From Dendrophyllia cribrosa (taxonomy: Eukaryota; Cnidaria; Anthozoa; Scleractinia; Dendrophylliidae), in assembly GCA_024195265.1 (NCBI GenBank), contig JAJLRJ010000007.1, positions 33,942,286 through 34,006,285 on the forward strand: a stretch of DNA of 64,000 nt, in the 5' to 3' direction. Made by a program: the position numbers and the translations under genes. The notes beneath the pieces were generated by a model. The model did no database searches. It saw nothing but the letters and a program-made list of their open reading frames with translations, and had not been told where the DNA came from. Below, piece by piece: positions 43,438 through 54,267 of the stretch; position 1 is the stretch's first letter; each line of letters starts with the position of its first letter.

Positions 43438-43607
43438 TGTAGCAAGCAAGTCGCAAGAGACTGGGCCTAGTCCCGAGTTGATATTATGGGATGTAAAAGA
43501 ATCCCATGTGAAGAGTTCGAGTTGTAAGAAGTCGGATCACTCGATGTTTTCTGTGTATGCGTCTGTTTTCGAAGAAAGATTAAAGAACATTTTGTCGGAG
43601 TGTAACA
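43438..43607 (+). repeat. Right LTR of the gypsy element
   Basis: Identical over 170 bp to the left LTR by direct reading; ATTAAA at 43,579-43,584. It is followed by TATT, matching the last four bases before the left LTR. Confidence 0.96.
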
Positions 43608-44744
43608 TATTCACACAGCATTCGACGACTTATTTCTTCCTCCCCTCGCGCGATTCGCGATTCGCTCTTCGTTCTGAAAAAGACAATGGAACCGGGTCTA
43701 GTCAACAGTTGGTTGCGACTGATGTTCTTTTCGGATCTCAGGCAATAATTCATCCTTTAGTTTAAGCCGAGAGACTCTTGTTTAAGCTTAAACATCTCAT
43801 ACGCTGCACAACCCAGGGAGCGAACAGTCATGCCCTGTTGTCGGCATATGTTATATTTTGGCAAACAGTTTCTGGTATTATAAGTAAAAACTGTTATCGA
43901 GAACTGATTCGCATTTTTTATAGTTGTACAAATACTGGGGAGTTTGTATAATTTTCCGTTACATGTCTACATATTCCTTCTTTTTTTTACCAAACATCTT
44001 TTGCTCTCGGACGTAAAATTTGCACGCAAGTCAACAATGAGACTGAGCGTAACAGAGTGCTTAAACCCAAAACATAAGAATAACGCCGTACTATTTCAAT
44101 GATGTAATTTGTTTTTTTTATTGTAACTGATGTTAAACCCCTAGCATAAGCATAAGAATTTGCGTCAAGTGAAAACGAACATTGCCGACATACGATTGCA
44201 CTTACGCTTATGCTTATGCTCAATGTCGTACACGTTTTCACTGGACAATGCAGTGTTGGGCCCGTTTTTACTGGACATAAGCGATTTAATGCTTCCGCTT
44301 ATGCTTATATCGCTAGAGAAAATCAGGCTTTACGCACTCTTTTCTATGCAGAGGTTCTGAGTCAGTAAAGAAAAACCGAAATAAAAAAAATCAATACTAA
44401 CAATAAAAAAAATTCGCGCGCTTCCCTTTTTCTTTCACCCCAGCCTCTCCTTGATGAATTCTTATCGCGGCGCGAAAGAGGCCTCTGCGGAAACGAGAGA
44501 TTTTCATAGTTCCAATGAAATAAAACAAAATACATTATGTTTTTACATCACTGTTTTCATGGAACTTTTGCGGCGAACAGGTTTTGGAGGCACCTCTAAC
44601 TCCAGTTACTGACAGATGTTTCGCAGCATCCCAAGCTTCAATGGCTGCAGCAGGGACCCAGTCTTGGATCATGGTTGAGATGCGAAGCGCCAGTGTTCTT
44701 GCGCGCGAGCCTCGTCGACTGGCTTGAGCGCGTAAGTCTCCCGA
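43608..44744. other. No gene; AAGCATAAGC-rich inverted words near 44,130-44,310
   Basis: Between 44,130 and 44,310 the words GCATAAGCATAAG, CTTATGCTTATGC and GTTTTCACTGGAC recur in both orientations, suggesting one side of a MITE. Nothing else is recognised. Confidence 0.4.
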
Positions 44745-45055
44745 GGGGGGACTCCCATATAAAAATGACCGGGGTGCTCGTCGTACCTTTTAAGGGTCAA
44801 AATTTGCAGATTGGTAGCGCTTAGGGTGCTTAAATCTAAATTGACAACAGTTAGAATTATCGCGGTACCTTTTACGGTATAAAGCCGAAAAAATATGACA
44901 GAATATAACAAGTGTTGTTTTAGAATTGGTACCACTTAGGTGTAAAAATTCATTTAGAGGCGCACACATCAAACAAGATTCTGGTACCTTTTAGGTTGTT
45001 TTTCATAAATTTCCGACGCGCACCCCCGTCATTTTTATATGTGAGTCTACCCCCC
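44745..45055. mobile_element. MITE with GGGGGGACTCCCATATAAAA ends, 311 bp
   Basis: The left end GGGGGGACTCCCATATAAAA and the right end (inward) GGGGGGTAGACTCACATATA, both followed by AATGAC[C/G]GGGG, are inverted repeats of about 35 bases. Inside, GGTACC[T/A]-type words (GTACCTTTTAAGG, GGTACCTTTTACGG, GGTACCACTTAGG, GGTACCTTTTAGG) recur four times. No coding capacity; target duplication not clear. Confidence 0.75.
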
Positions 45056-46304
45056 GGGCAAGCCTTTCACTCACTGTCGAACTTTTCGGCCGCCTTCACG
45101 CGGCTTTGCTTCTTGAATGATTCATCCAAAAATATGGACTGTTCTCAGTGCAGTCTGCAATCTTTATTCGCTACAGATGTTTACGCTTTTTACGAATAGT
45201 CCGCATTTCTTTATCTTTGAAAAACCACTATTCCCATGTGCAGTCTAGAGTCTCATGTCTCATAGGGGTGGGATGGTGGCAGAGTGGGAGGAGAGGGGGT
45301 TGCAGTTAAACTCAAAAATAAAAGTTGATTTGTTAAAAGAGGCGGGACGTAAATCCCTTGATGAAGATCTGAAAAATGACGACAACTCCGAAGAACATCT
45401 TGCAAACTTAAAATACGTATATGTATAAGCAAGAAAACAACAAACAAACAAACAAGAGTAAACGTAATATTTCGGTTCTTATATCAAACGTAACAAAGAT
45501 ATGATAATGCGCTAACAATTAGGGCCACCAGGAAAGTGACAAAGAATATTAATAAGCTAATAGTTACAACAAATAATAAGAACCGAAATATTAGTTTGCA
45601 AGCTGTTCTTCGGAGTTGTCGTCATTTTGTATTTCTTACATCTGTCGGCGGGAAAGGTTGGCCTGTTTCAGAATAGCGGGTGGGCAGAACCAGCAGCGAG
45701 AGCAACGCGCGAGACTCGCGCTTTCCGCTCGTGTTCAATTGATCTCCAATCCAGATATGGACAGAAATAAACTTTCTATCAACTTGTGTTTTTTTAAAAA
45801 CTTTCTTCAAACCGGGATGAGTTGTCCTTTATTTATTTTGCAATAGCATAAAAAGATTTTGAAACGATTACGTGACACTTATTATAATTCAACACGCCGC
45901 TGTAATGTGACGCTTTCTGGGTCAGCAGTCAGTAGGCCGAGGTCATTCTTGTCGTTTATTAACTGAATGATGATGGATATCTTAACTAAAAGGCAATTCA
46001 AGATTGATACGGCTTCCACGCTATGCGGTTTGTTGTGGTTTTTCATCGTATGGTTGTTTTTAAAAGCAGCTAAAAGTAGCTTAAAAGGAGGGCAAAGCCG
46101 CCTCAACAAAGTGCCTCAGCAGCCGTGTTGTGATTTGAATCGCGGATTCCTCGGGCTTGCCGAATTCAACGTCAGTGAATTTATACGAGCAAAAACGACC
46201 TATGAAAGCCGGAATTTACTTCTATCACAACAGAACCGAAGTACAAGTAATAGTGAGTCGCTCTTTCGTGTTAATTGTACCATTTAGTATGTATTCCCGA
46301 GCCT
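45056..46304. other. No confident gene
   Basis: An (AAAC)n tract lies near 45,437-45,455. The plus frame 45,967-46,287 (106 codons) has one hydrophobic segment (LCGLLWFFIVWLFL) that could be a membrane helix, but it matches nothing I know and lacks supporting signals. Confidence 0.3.
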
Positions 46305-46889
46305 AGCCCACTAATTTGCATAACTTTGTTCTCGCTCAGATGCCATAACCATTTAATTCACTGTCTGAATGGTATTTTATTTCCAGAGCTAAAACTTTCC
46401 AGTAGCACAGCATAGTAACTAAGGTTTCCTCGCATATACATTTTATCATAAGATGATACATACCAGAGGCAATTTATAGCCGTCGAAGTTGGCCTACATT
46501 TTCTGTTTTATCGATAGCTACAAATGTTGACATAATAAATGTGTCCGTTGAAAAACTTACAAGCAATGTTTTTTTAATTTTATTACAGTATTTAAAAGAG
46601 CAAGAACAAAATAACATTTGTTCCAAGTTTCGAATTTACACGATGTCTTTTACTCGTTCACCATCTTCTCAAAGTTGCGTAATAATTCTGCTGTTTTTGC
46701 GTGCCGTAAACCGTCATAAATCCATTTTTCAAACTTTTTTAAATTTCGCCTTTTAAATAAATCGCTGGAACCTAAAACTATTTTTCCTTAAACTAGTTCA
46801 CCAAAAGGGATGTTTTAGCCAAATAAGAAAAAATTCGATTTTTCGTGAGTGTCTTACGATTCTCGATCTTCTCGGAATATCGCTCTTAA
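46305..46889. repeat. Right arm of the 0.6-kb inverted repeat
   Basis: Inverted counterpart of 35,549-36,140. The similarity ends at 46,889, exactly at the TTAA where the next MITE is inserted; the left arm also diverges just past the same CTCTTAA. Confidence 0.8.
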
Positions 46890-47275
46890 AGGGACACTGT
46901 CACCTATTTTTAGTATCACTTTGAAAAGCCAAAAAAAACATATTTGTTTCAATGGAAACCTTAAAATAATGGTCCAGTTTTGTTAACAAATACTCTATCA
47001 CTGCACAGAAACTAGTATTCGTTATCTTTGACTGCGGATGGCCAGGATGGAAATGGATTGCAACTTGAAAAAATTGGCCAATATTTTCAAGTTTCTCCCA
47101 AGAGTCGTGGCAAAATCGCAGAAAAACTTATTATGGTTTGTTCTTCCTTGAAGAAATCACTTGATATTATCTTCTTGGTGTTCTAAAAGCAATTTTATGT
47201 TTGAGCAAAGGTACTTTGTCATATATTTAGTGTATTTTGACCAAAACACAGCAAAATCTGCGTGACAATGCCCCT
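46890..47275. mobile_element. TTAA-flanked MITE, 386 bp (piggyBac-like)
   Basis: The left end AGGGACACTGTCACC and the right end (inward) AGGGGCATTGTCACG are inverted repeats. TTAA precedes and follows the element (46,886-46,889 and 47,276-47,279). A TTAA duplication is typical of piggyBac and also Kolobok elements. No coding sequence. Confidence 0.75.
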
Positions 47276-47279
47276 TTAA

Positions 47280-47699
47280 GCACTTCACGTCGATTTCAAT
47301 TCATATAATTGCATTGAGAATTTCATAGAGTGGTTAGAATATGAAAATTGCACTACGAGTTCTCGCGTGAAATATACAACTCTTATACGTGGCTGTCGCG
47401 CTTGTTGTTCTAAACACGCATGCGTCAACTCGAAGAATCCAATATGGCGTCCCAAAATGGCGGCCTTCACAACGGAATTTCGGCCGTAGATATCTCTGCT
47501 TGTAGTTGAAAATAAGCCGTAATATTTTGGATTTGTGTACTACTTAACATAAACTTTTAATGTTTTAAACTTTTGGATATGGTTTATTTTTGACCTTATA
47601 GCAGTTCCACTACCTTAACGGTGTCCTGACTTAAGGCCGTCCCCTTTTTTTTCTTCGTTTACCGTCGTCCGACCGACCCATATTTTTGCGTTTTCAAAA
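47280..47699. other. No gene recognised; contains TTAACGGTGTCCTGACTTAA
   Basis: The 20-mer TTAACGGTGTCCTGACTTAA at about 47,618-47,637 also occurs at about 61,949-61,968 beside the BEL LTR. It may be the end of an unrecognised element. Confidence 0.4.
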
Positions 47700-47705
47700 A
47701 AAAAG

Positions 47706-48772
47706 TTATGAGTCAGATGGGTGCGAGTGCTCTGCAAGTCTTATGTGGGTTCGGTTTCTTCTAACTAATCCATTCTGTGTCCTAATGACATACGAACGGG
47801 GAGTAACTTCTTCCAAGACCTCTCCATAACCCCACTGGTCGCCACGATGATGGTCACTTAGCTTGGTGTACACGAATTGTCCAGGAGAAAGAGAGGGTAA
47901 GTCTTTTTTTGTCATAGTAAGTTTTTGCTTTGGTCCGCCTGCCTAGGTGCTCATCTCGTACACCTGCTACTAGTGGCAGGGACTGACCCAACAACGTTGC
48001 AGACATCGGTAAAGTGGACTTTGTTCTGCGACAAAGAAACCTCTGCGCTGGAGAGTAAGTCATGCCCTGGGGTGGAGTGTTCCGGTGGTCTAACAGCCCG
48101 GTGAGGAGATCTGACTTTTTCAACATCTTCTTTAACACAAGATTCTGCTTTACCCGTTGCCCTCGCATAATAAGGTGATCGGGTGATCAACTTGAAATCA
48201 TACTCCTTGGCAAAGTTCAAGAACTCCTCAGAGATATATTGCGGCCCATTGTCAGACAAGAATTTGTCAGGCACACCATAACGCGCAAAATGCGCCTTTG
48301 TCACCGAGATGACATTGGCAGCAGTTATGTCCTGATCTAACAAATCCACCTCAAACCAATCACTGTAATGGTCAACTGTAACTGCATACCATCGCCCTCC
48401 CTGCTTGAATAAGTCTTGCGAAATGAACTTCCATGGGCCTTGAGGAATCTCATGGGACAACATTGGTTCCTTAGGGTGCGCTGAGCTGTAGCTGGCACAA
48501 TTGGCACTTTCCTGGATAATCGCAGCTTGCATTCCAGGCCAATACATCACTTCTCGCGCACGACGAACCATACTTTCACCACCTTGATGGCCTCGGTGGA
48601 GTTTCTTCAGCATTGTAGACTGTAGTTTGGTGGGAATGATAACTTTATGCGACTTTAACAATACACCATGGTATACTGCTAACTCATCCCGTAGCGGGTA
48701 GTAGTGGCGGAGTGCCGTTGGAACCTGCGTTTTGTCAGGTGGCCAACCATGTGCTACAAACTCACACAACGT
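47706..48772 (-). pseudogene. Gypsy-2 integrase, two frames
   Basis: The frame entering from 48,784 has the zinc-binding region (HRGHQGGESMVRRAREVMYW), then WKFISQDLF with the first catalytic Asp, DHYSDWFEV, and LSDNGPQYISEEF with the second Asp; KAESCVKEDVE carries the Glu region but in a diverged form. A frameshift near 48,000-48,170 moves the reading to an overlapping frame that ends in LSPGQFVYTKLSDH and RNRTHIRLAE, the SH3-like C-terminal end. It cannot produce an intact enzyme. Confidence 0.85.
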
Positions 48773-48781
48773 GGACAGGAC

Positions 48782-50000
48782 CATTCTCGTCCCCAGAGCC
48801 CTCGTTTCGTTTGGTCAGCGGAAAAAACGAAGGCTCTTGGACCAAAGCCTTCCGGATGTCGTAAAATCCACGACATCCGTTAGCGCATGCCTAATTCATT
48901 TATTTACTATTGCGCTTGCTCGATATCAGAAACCGGAAATAAAAAAAAACCTTTCCTGTGCGCATTCTCGGCCCAGAGCCCGCGTTTCGTTTGGTTAAGC
49001 TTTGGAGACGAGAATGTTGTGTATGTGGAATGACGTTCGAAAGGACTGTACAAGACTTAACAATTACAGGAATATCGCGCTGAAAAAGAAAGAAGAAAAG
49101 CTTTGCGTGCTGCTGTTATTTAGAAGAAAGATTGTCTTTGTACTTTGCCTACTGGTTTTAGAAAAGCCTCGATAAGTCAACCGATTTCTTTCGTTTGGGA
49201 GCTGTGTATTTATCGTTTCGCCACTGAACGCTATCATAATATCCGACCAATTTAGTTGATGGGACAGCTAAGTTTGTCGATGGACACGCTGTGGTCATTG
49301 ATTAGGCTTATTTCATCGAACAGTGGTAAGAAATATCGAGGAATGTTTGTTTTGCATTCGTTTCATGTTATTTTAATTGGGCTTCGAGTGACCTTCGTTT
49401 CCCTAGATTTGTATTTCAAGTTGTAGCAAAGAGTACTACCTAATAAAGAAAATATAACTTGCTTACGAGAGTGCTGATAGCGAGCGTTGTTGTTGTTGTT
49501 ATTTAAAATGGGTAACCTAGTGGTAATATTTCTTTTCACCCGTGGGCTTTCTTCAGGATTTCTGCCTCTCCTTTAATACTCGTCCCTGTTGCAAGCAACA
49601 TACCTTCTTTAATATTCGTGGCCGCTTATAGCTTCGTCTTCCAAGACACATGCTGATTATTTTCGGAAACGAATCGCTCATATTTAGCGACAATCAGATC
49701 CCGTTTTACTTTGAAATTTAGCAGCCGTATCTTTACCTGCTAAACCAAACAAAACTCGGTGACATTGGTCGTTGAATGCGTTGAAATTAAAACGTTGGTT
49801 TTGTTGATGTAGTCGTCATAGGACTTCAACATTTGAAATTCAACCGGAAGTAAAACCTTATACGTAGAAGCGTAAAATTTTTTACCTTGTTGCGCATTCA
49901 TTTTTAAACGGCCAATCAAAAAATTCAAATGTTTGTCCATTACCTCAGCTGCACGAGACGCAATTTTTAAAAAAACCGTGGAGCTCTGGGGACGAGAATG
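48782..50000. mobile_element. DNA transposon (1219 bp) with perfect 9-bp duplication, inserted in gypsy-2 pol
   Basis: Perfect 18-bp terminal inverted repeats CATTCTCGTCCCCAGAGC (48,782-48,799 and inverted at 49,983-50,000), flanked by identical GGACAGGAC (48,773-48,781 and 50,001-50,009). It lies between the RNase H and integrase parts of the gypsy element, so it is younger. An internal mini-copy (48,963-49,015) has the same CATTCTCG..CGAGAATG ends. The only frame of note (minus 49,740-49,940) matches nothing I know. The 9-bp duplication fits MULE-type transposition; it is non-autonomous. Confidence 0.92.
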
Positions 50001-50084
50001 GGACAGGACAGAATCAGCCTTCGTTTCAACTTTGATTTCCTGCAGCGTGCTAGATACATGTCAGAAGAGTCTAGCTCCAGGGTT

Positions 50085-51638
50085 TCAAGCTCTACTCTGA
50101 ACCTCTTCTTGGGGCCCTGAAGGTGCCGACTGATTCAATGCAGCTCGGGACAGCGTATCAGCCAAGTACATGTACTTTCCTTTCTTGTACACCACTGTGA
50201 ACTTGAACGGTTGAAGCTGAAGCATCACGCGCTGAAGGCGTTTGGGGGCTTGATTTAATGAATTTTTGAAAATAGTTTCCAACGGCTGATGATCAGAGTG
50301 TACTCGTATCACATCTTGTTTCTCATATAAATACTGGTAGAACTTCGTGCTTGCTACCTTGATGGCCAAGCATTCCTTTTCAATGGGCGTATAGTTTACT
50401 TCGGTTGGTGACAGGGTCGAGCTTGTGAACGCTACTGGCTGACCATCTTGTAATAGGGCTCCCCCGAGGCCGGTGTCACTGGCACCCACTTGTAACACAC
50501 ATGGCTTGTTAACATCGAAAAACTTTAGTGTCGTGGTATTCGCAATGTCACTTTTTGCTGAGCTAAAAGCTTTGTCGTGCTGGGAGGACCATGACCAGAC
50601 TGCATCCACATGTGTTAGCTCAGTGATTTGTTTAACAATTTCTGAAAGATTTGGCGTGAAGCGAGACAAGTAGTTACACATACCAAGGAATCACTGAACC
50701 CCTTTCACATCTTGCGGCGGGTTCATGTCCACAGTGGCCCGGACTCGATCTGGATGCGGAATAATACCACTACTGCTGATTAAATGGCCCATCCAGGTAA
50801 CTTGCTGTACTTTGAACTAGAACGTCTTCGGGTTTAACTTCGCGTTCGCGGCACGACAACGCAACATTACACTCCACGAGTTGATGTCATGATCCTTTTC
50901 TGCCTCAATACTATCACCACAGCCAAAGACCAAGATGTCGTCAGCCTTGTTAACAACACCAACTAAGCCTTCTGACATCTCGTGTTGTCTTCGCTGATAC
51001 TCTTCCGGCCCTAAACTGACGTCAAAAGGCATACGAAGCCAACGGTATCGGCCGATTGGAGTGTGCATGGTCGTCAAGAATGAGGAACGTTCATCCAATT
51101 CAATGTTAGTAAACCCCTTGTAAACATCCACACAGGAAAAAACTTTTGCATTGTTCAACTTGGGCAATAACTCATCAACTGTAGGAATGGGATACTTTGG
51201 AATCTCAATTGCTTTGTTGATAGTCTGGCTGGGGTCGATGCAGACACGTAAACTACCATCAGGTTTCTCTCTGTAGCCACTGTTGGAGATCCACGTGGTT
51301 GGCTCTGTAACTTTTTTCAGGATACCTTGCTTTTCTAGGTCACGAATGGCCTCTGCTGCCTTTGCCTCCTTGGCCACAGGACATCGATGAGGATGAGCTT
51401 GGATCGGGGTAACATTAGGGTTCAAGGTGATGTGAAGGGGTGACCCCAAGGTTCCCAACCCTGTATGGACGTCTTTGAAAGTTTCCATGACGTCATCATT
51501 TGTTAGTTTCCCCGGAGAGAAAGACGGAGGCATTATTGTGGACTTCACTGATATATTCAACAACGACTGTGACTGGAGCAGTGCTCTGGGGTGAATCAAT
51601 TTGCTGAAGTTTTTCTGTTCAGTGAGGGCAGTCTGCAA
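50085..51638 (-). pseudogene. Gypsy-2 reverse transcriptase and RNase H
   Basis: Minus-strand frame 51,638-50,817 holds the RT: DLEKQGILKKVTEPTTWISN, REKPDGSLRVCIDPSQ, FSCVDVYKGFTNIELDE and PFDVSLGPEEYQRR. The catalytic box reads KADDILVF, so the usual aromatic residue before x-D-D is replaced by Lys. A stop at 50,817 ends this frame. RNase H (50,681-50,085) keeps FFDVNKPCVLQVGASDTGLG and YTPIEKECLAIKVA, with the first catalytic Asp replaced by Gly in VGAS; it ends at a stop at 50,085. A protease remnant (PLLSGSDCVELGL) lies just upstream at 51,619-51,822. Confidence 0.9.
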
Positions 51639-51921
51639 TTGCTAGCAGACGGACGTTCATCCTTTCTTCCTTGTTTGGGGCTTGTTTCAAGTTGACACAC
51701 ATCTGACTTTCTAGCAGTCTCAATTGCACCATCGCGTTGAGAAGATGGAGTGTTTCCCTTAATTTCACCAGGCCTAGCTCAACACAGTCAGATCCGCTTA
51801 GCAGGGGTGGCTGTGAGCCCATTACATCTCTGCTTAACAGCTGAAATTGAAGGTTGTGAAGCTTCCGACAAAGACTGATCTAACGCATTCGCATTCTGAG
51901 GTTTACTCAAACATTTTCTAA

Positions 51922-52794
51922 CTATGTGCCCTTTCTTGCCACATCGTCCGCACAGTACTTGAGAATAACTGCACGACACTTTTCTTTGGGATGACCAGGT
52001 ATCGCTCCACAGTAGCAACACTCAGACTGTTTAGGAGATGGGAATTTGCTGTTACCGCGACTCGGTAGCTGGGACTTTTTGGGATTTACGTGGGGTGCTT
52101 TTCTTGTCCAATTGACCTGCTCTTGATCTCCACGGACTTGCCTCATAAGTCGTCGCGCATCAGTTGAGGATTCATAGTTCTTAGCTATTTGTACAACAGT
52201 CCGGAATTCCACAATGTTTCCCTCCTTGTTGCGATGACCATTACTGTTCAACTTCCCTTGTAAAGGCTCACTTACCAGACCCGCAATGAAACGGTCTCGA
52301 CATGCTTGATCCTCAAAGTCTCCATATTCACAATACCAGGCTCGCTCCAGTACCCGGCACTCCCAGGCACTAATCGACTCCCCCTCATTTTGAAACATTT
52401 GACCCATTTTTGTTCTCTCAGCTTGTACGCTAACACTGCCACTGAATCGGTTCACAAGAGCTTGGATGACTTTGACCGGATTGTTTTTATCCTCTTCAGA
52501 CAGACCTAGCGTCTTGTTATTAGGGTTAATAAGTCTCTTCATCTTGGATGGAGGGGTGGCTCGCAAGGTAGACATGCATAAACTCGGTTTCTTCCACTGT
52601 GCTTGACCATCAGGGCTGTCATCGTCATATTTACATCCAGCTTTCTTTCGAAACCAGCCCATGACAGTACAGTAATCGATGTAATCCAAAATAAAACAGT
52701 CGAAGGCTTCCCGTTCATCTAACCCCTCCTGCATTTGGGGAACAGGAAATCCCACAGGTTGAGCCGTCATAATACAAACAATGTATAGTTTCAA
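51922..52794 (-). pseudogene. Gypsy-2 gag
   Basis: The minus-strand 290-codon frame has the capsid-like part (NPVKVIQALVNRFSGSVSVQ, FQNEGESISAWECRVLERAW, QACRDRFIAGL) and a first Cys cluster (CCYCGAIPGHPKEKC), a CCHC knuckle. A second knuckle, CGKKGHIVRKC, is read in an overlapping frame (51,788-52,021), so a frameshift separates it from the main frame. In the living element gag would package RNA through these knuckles. Confidence 0.85.
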
Positions 52795-53093
52795 TCAGCT
52801 AAAAGGCACTGTACACTTGACAACTTTCAAAATGGCGGGAACGAATCGAACAAACGTAACAGCGTTCAACTTCGAACACTCTAATCGCTGCACAGTTCAC
52901 AAGACTTACTGACTCCTGGAGACGTTTCGCTCCACATCTGACACCATGTTGACCACTAGGCTTTCACACAATAGAATGGGGTTAGTTTCTAGAGAAACTG
53001 TGGTGCTGCGTCGGTGGGGGAATGAAACACGAGAATTTAGTTTTATCGACTGAGTCGATAAGGTAAATTGACCACTGTAAAAAGATTCAAATA

Positions 53094-53128
53094 GCTGACG
53101 TTTCGAGCGCTAGCCCTTCGTCGGAGCG
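53094..53128 (-). ncRNA. Hammerhead-ribozyme-like core in the Penelope-like repeat (left arm)
   Basis: The inverted counterpart on the minus strand: CCGACGA, stem GGGC-TAGC-GCTC, then GAAACGTC. Same U-to-C difference in the first box as the right arm. Confidence 0.5.
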
Positions 53129-53218
53129 AATCAATTGTGGGTAGTGTGTGGTTTTATATAGTAAGCTGTGGAGCTACGCTATTGGTGGAAATTTGGTGAC
53201 GTGAAAAACAAATGTAAA

Positions 53219-53422
53219 TTAGTTGAATGAAAAGCGTTCGTTGATTCCGTGGGGTTTGAGAGTGCCGATTTGAAAGATGATTTTTTGTTCTAGGTTTTTT
53301 CGGCTTTCTGTGTTACCCTGATGTAGGGAAAGGCCGCAGATTGTCATGTGTTGTTTAGAATGGTTAGTAAGATTAAAATGGCGCGCGACTGGTTTGGATA
53401 TAAAACCACACACTACCCACAA
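53219..53422 (-). pseudogene. Penelope-like element endonuclease C-terminal tail
   Basis: The minus-strand frame reads HFNLTNHSKQHMTICGLSLH, then GNTESRKNLEQKIIFQIGTL and PHGINERFSFN before the stop. The pattern H-x-I-x-G-L, S-R-x-x-x-E-x-x-x-I-x-x-x-x-T-L-x-P-x-G-I-N-E is the signature following the GIY-YIG nuclease in Penelope-like retroelements. The GIY-YIG residues themselves are not included. Confidence 0.8.
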
Positions 53423-53433
53423 TTCCTTGATTC

Positions 53434-53467
53434 GCTCCGAAGAAGGGCTAGCGCTCGAAACGTCAGC
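53434..53467 (+). ncRNA. Hammerhead-ribozyme-like core in the Penelope-like repeat (right arm)
   Basis: Reads CCGAAGA, a short stem GGGC-TAGC-GCTC, then GAAACGTC. Penelope-like pseudo-LTRs are known to carry minimal hammerheads with the consensus CUGANGA-stem II-GAAAC..GUC. Here the first box has C for U, so activity is uncertain. Confidence 0.5.
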
Positions 53468-53610
53468 TATTTGAATCTTTTTACGGTGGTCAATTTACCT
53501 TATCGACTCAGTCGATAAAACTAAATTCTCGTGTTCCACACAATAGGCTTCAGTTCAACGCAACTCTTTATTTAGGTAACCATTATGCACCTATCAATGT
53601 TTAGCCGGCG

Positions 53611-53612
53611 GG

Positions 53613-53644
<32 letters not shown>

Positions 53645-53655
53645 AGGGCAAAGGG
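53611..53655. repeat. Long G tract
   Basis: More than 35 Gs with only isolated A interruptions, then AAAGGGTGGGGG. Strong G-quadruplex potential; assembly length may be unreliable. Confidence 0.9.
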
Positions 53656-54267
53656 TGGGGGTTTGGGGTTTGGGGTTTGATCGGCGTTGTTGGCCATGGG
53701 TAGGGCTTTTGACTGATACTGCTTTCCCCGGGAAAGGTCATTTGAATTTTTTTCTTTGCCCGCGGACAGGCTGTTTTTGACATTTGGTTGAAAGAGACTG
53801 GTACCGAGTTTACAATACCCGCTTCGCGCAAGCGGTGTACATCTTTGAAAGCATGGAAGTCACCAAGAACAGAAAGGTAAATGAATTTTATACTGTTTCC
53901 TTTTACGTTTTTGTGTTTGTTTTTATGTGATTTTGTGTAAGAAAACATTTTCAGATCTTCTGATGTAAATTTTTTTAAATTTAACGAGAATTGACATAAT
54001 TTCTTTTGAAAGAAGCTGCGATTTCATTCAATTTTTCAAACGAGTACTCATACGCATTGGACGTTAAGTTTTGTACACTGCGCGTTGTTTCTGTCTTTTT
54101 GTGTCCAGCATTTTAGCTTCGTTATGGGTCATTTGATCACGATGTACAGCCTTGGGTGGGGAATTTCTGGTATATTTGACTTAAAATATTTGCCCTTAGG
54201 TGGGGCATTTGACAATAATTTTCTCAAAAATGTCAACTATCCGCCCTATGCCCTGCCTCTCCTCTCC

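Larger units (their letters stand above)
36889..43607 (+). mobile_element. Structurally complete Ty3/gypsy LTR retrotransposon, 6719 bp
   Basis: The element has two 170-bp LTRs (36,889-37,058 and 43,438-43,607) that I read as identical at every position, TG..CA ends, and a 4-bp duplication TATT on both outer sides. It has a primer-binding region just inside the left LTR, intact gag and pol frames, and a polypurine tract before the right LTR. The pol order PR-RT-RH-INT identifies Ty3/gypsy. Identical LTRs and open frames mean a very recent insertion that may still be mobile. It sits between arms of an older inverted repeat. Confidence 0.96.
47700..52964 (-). pseudogene. Second Ty3/gypsy element, decayed and interrupted
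   Basis: On the minus strand the order gag, (protease remnant), RT, RNase H, integrase is clear, but the frames are broken by stops and frameshifts, and RNase H and integrase are separated by a 1.2-kb DNA transposon. A primer-binding-like ACATGGTGTCAGATGTGG precedes gag at about 52,930-52,950. The leader upstream is interrupted by a Penelope-like insertion at 52,975. No matching 3' LTR was found downstream of the integrase end, so the element is also truncated. It belongs to a lineage different from the intact element at 36,889 because its gag has a CCHC knuckle and the sequences are not alignable by eye outside core motifs. Confidence 0.9.
52975..53536 (-). mobile_element. Penelope-like retroelement remnant with inverted terminal repeats
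   Basis: The insertion is flanked by direct repeats CACACAATAG (52,965-52,974 and 53,537-53,546). Its outer arms (about 53,026-53,160 and 53,397-53,537) are inverted copies of one another and correspond to pseudo-LTR sequence; both include a hammerhead-like core. Between them lies the minus-strand C-terminal end of the GIY-YIG endonuclease part (53,219-53,422). Reverse transcriptase is absent, so this is a strongly 5'-truncated copy with an inverted terminal repeat, an arrangement known for Penelope-like elements. Confidence 0.8.

Noticed and set aside
43438..43612. 5-bp target duplication for the gypsy element
   Set aside because: The left five bases are GTATT and the right five TATTC; only the four-base TATT matches.
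43391..43765. 124-codon ORF over the right LTR
   Set aside because: Runs through the LTR into flanking DNA; a chance frame.
45967..46287. Small membrane protein
   Set aside because: One hydrophobic segment only; no homology, no promoter or splice signal that I can see.
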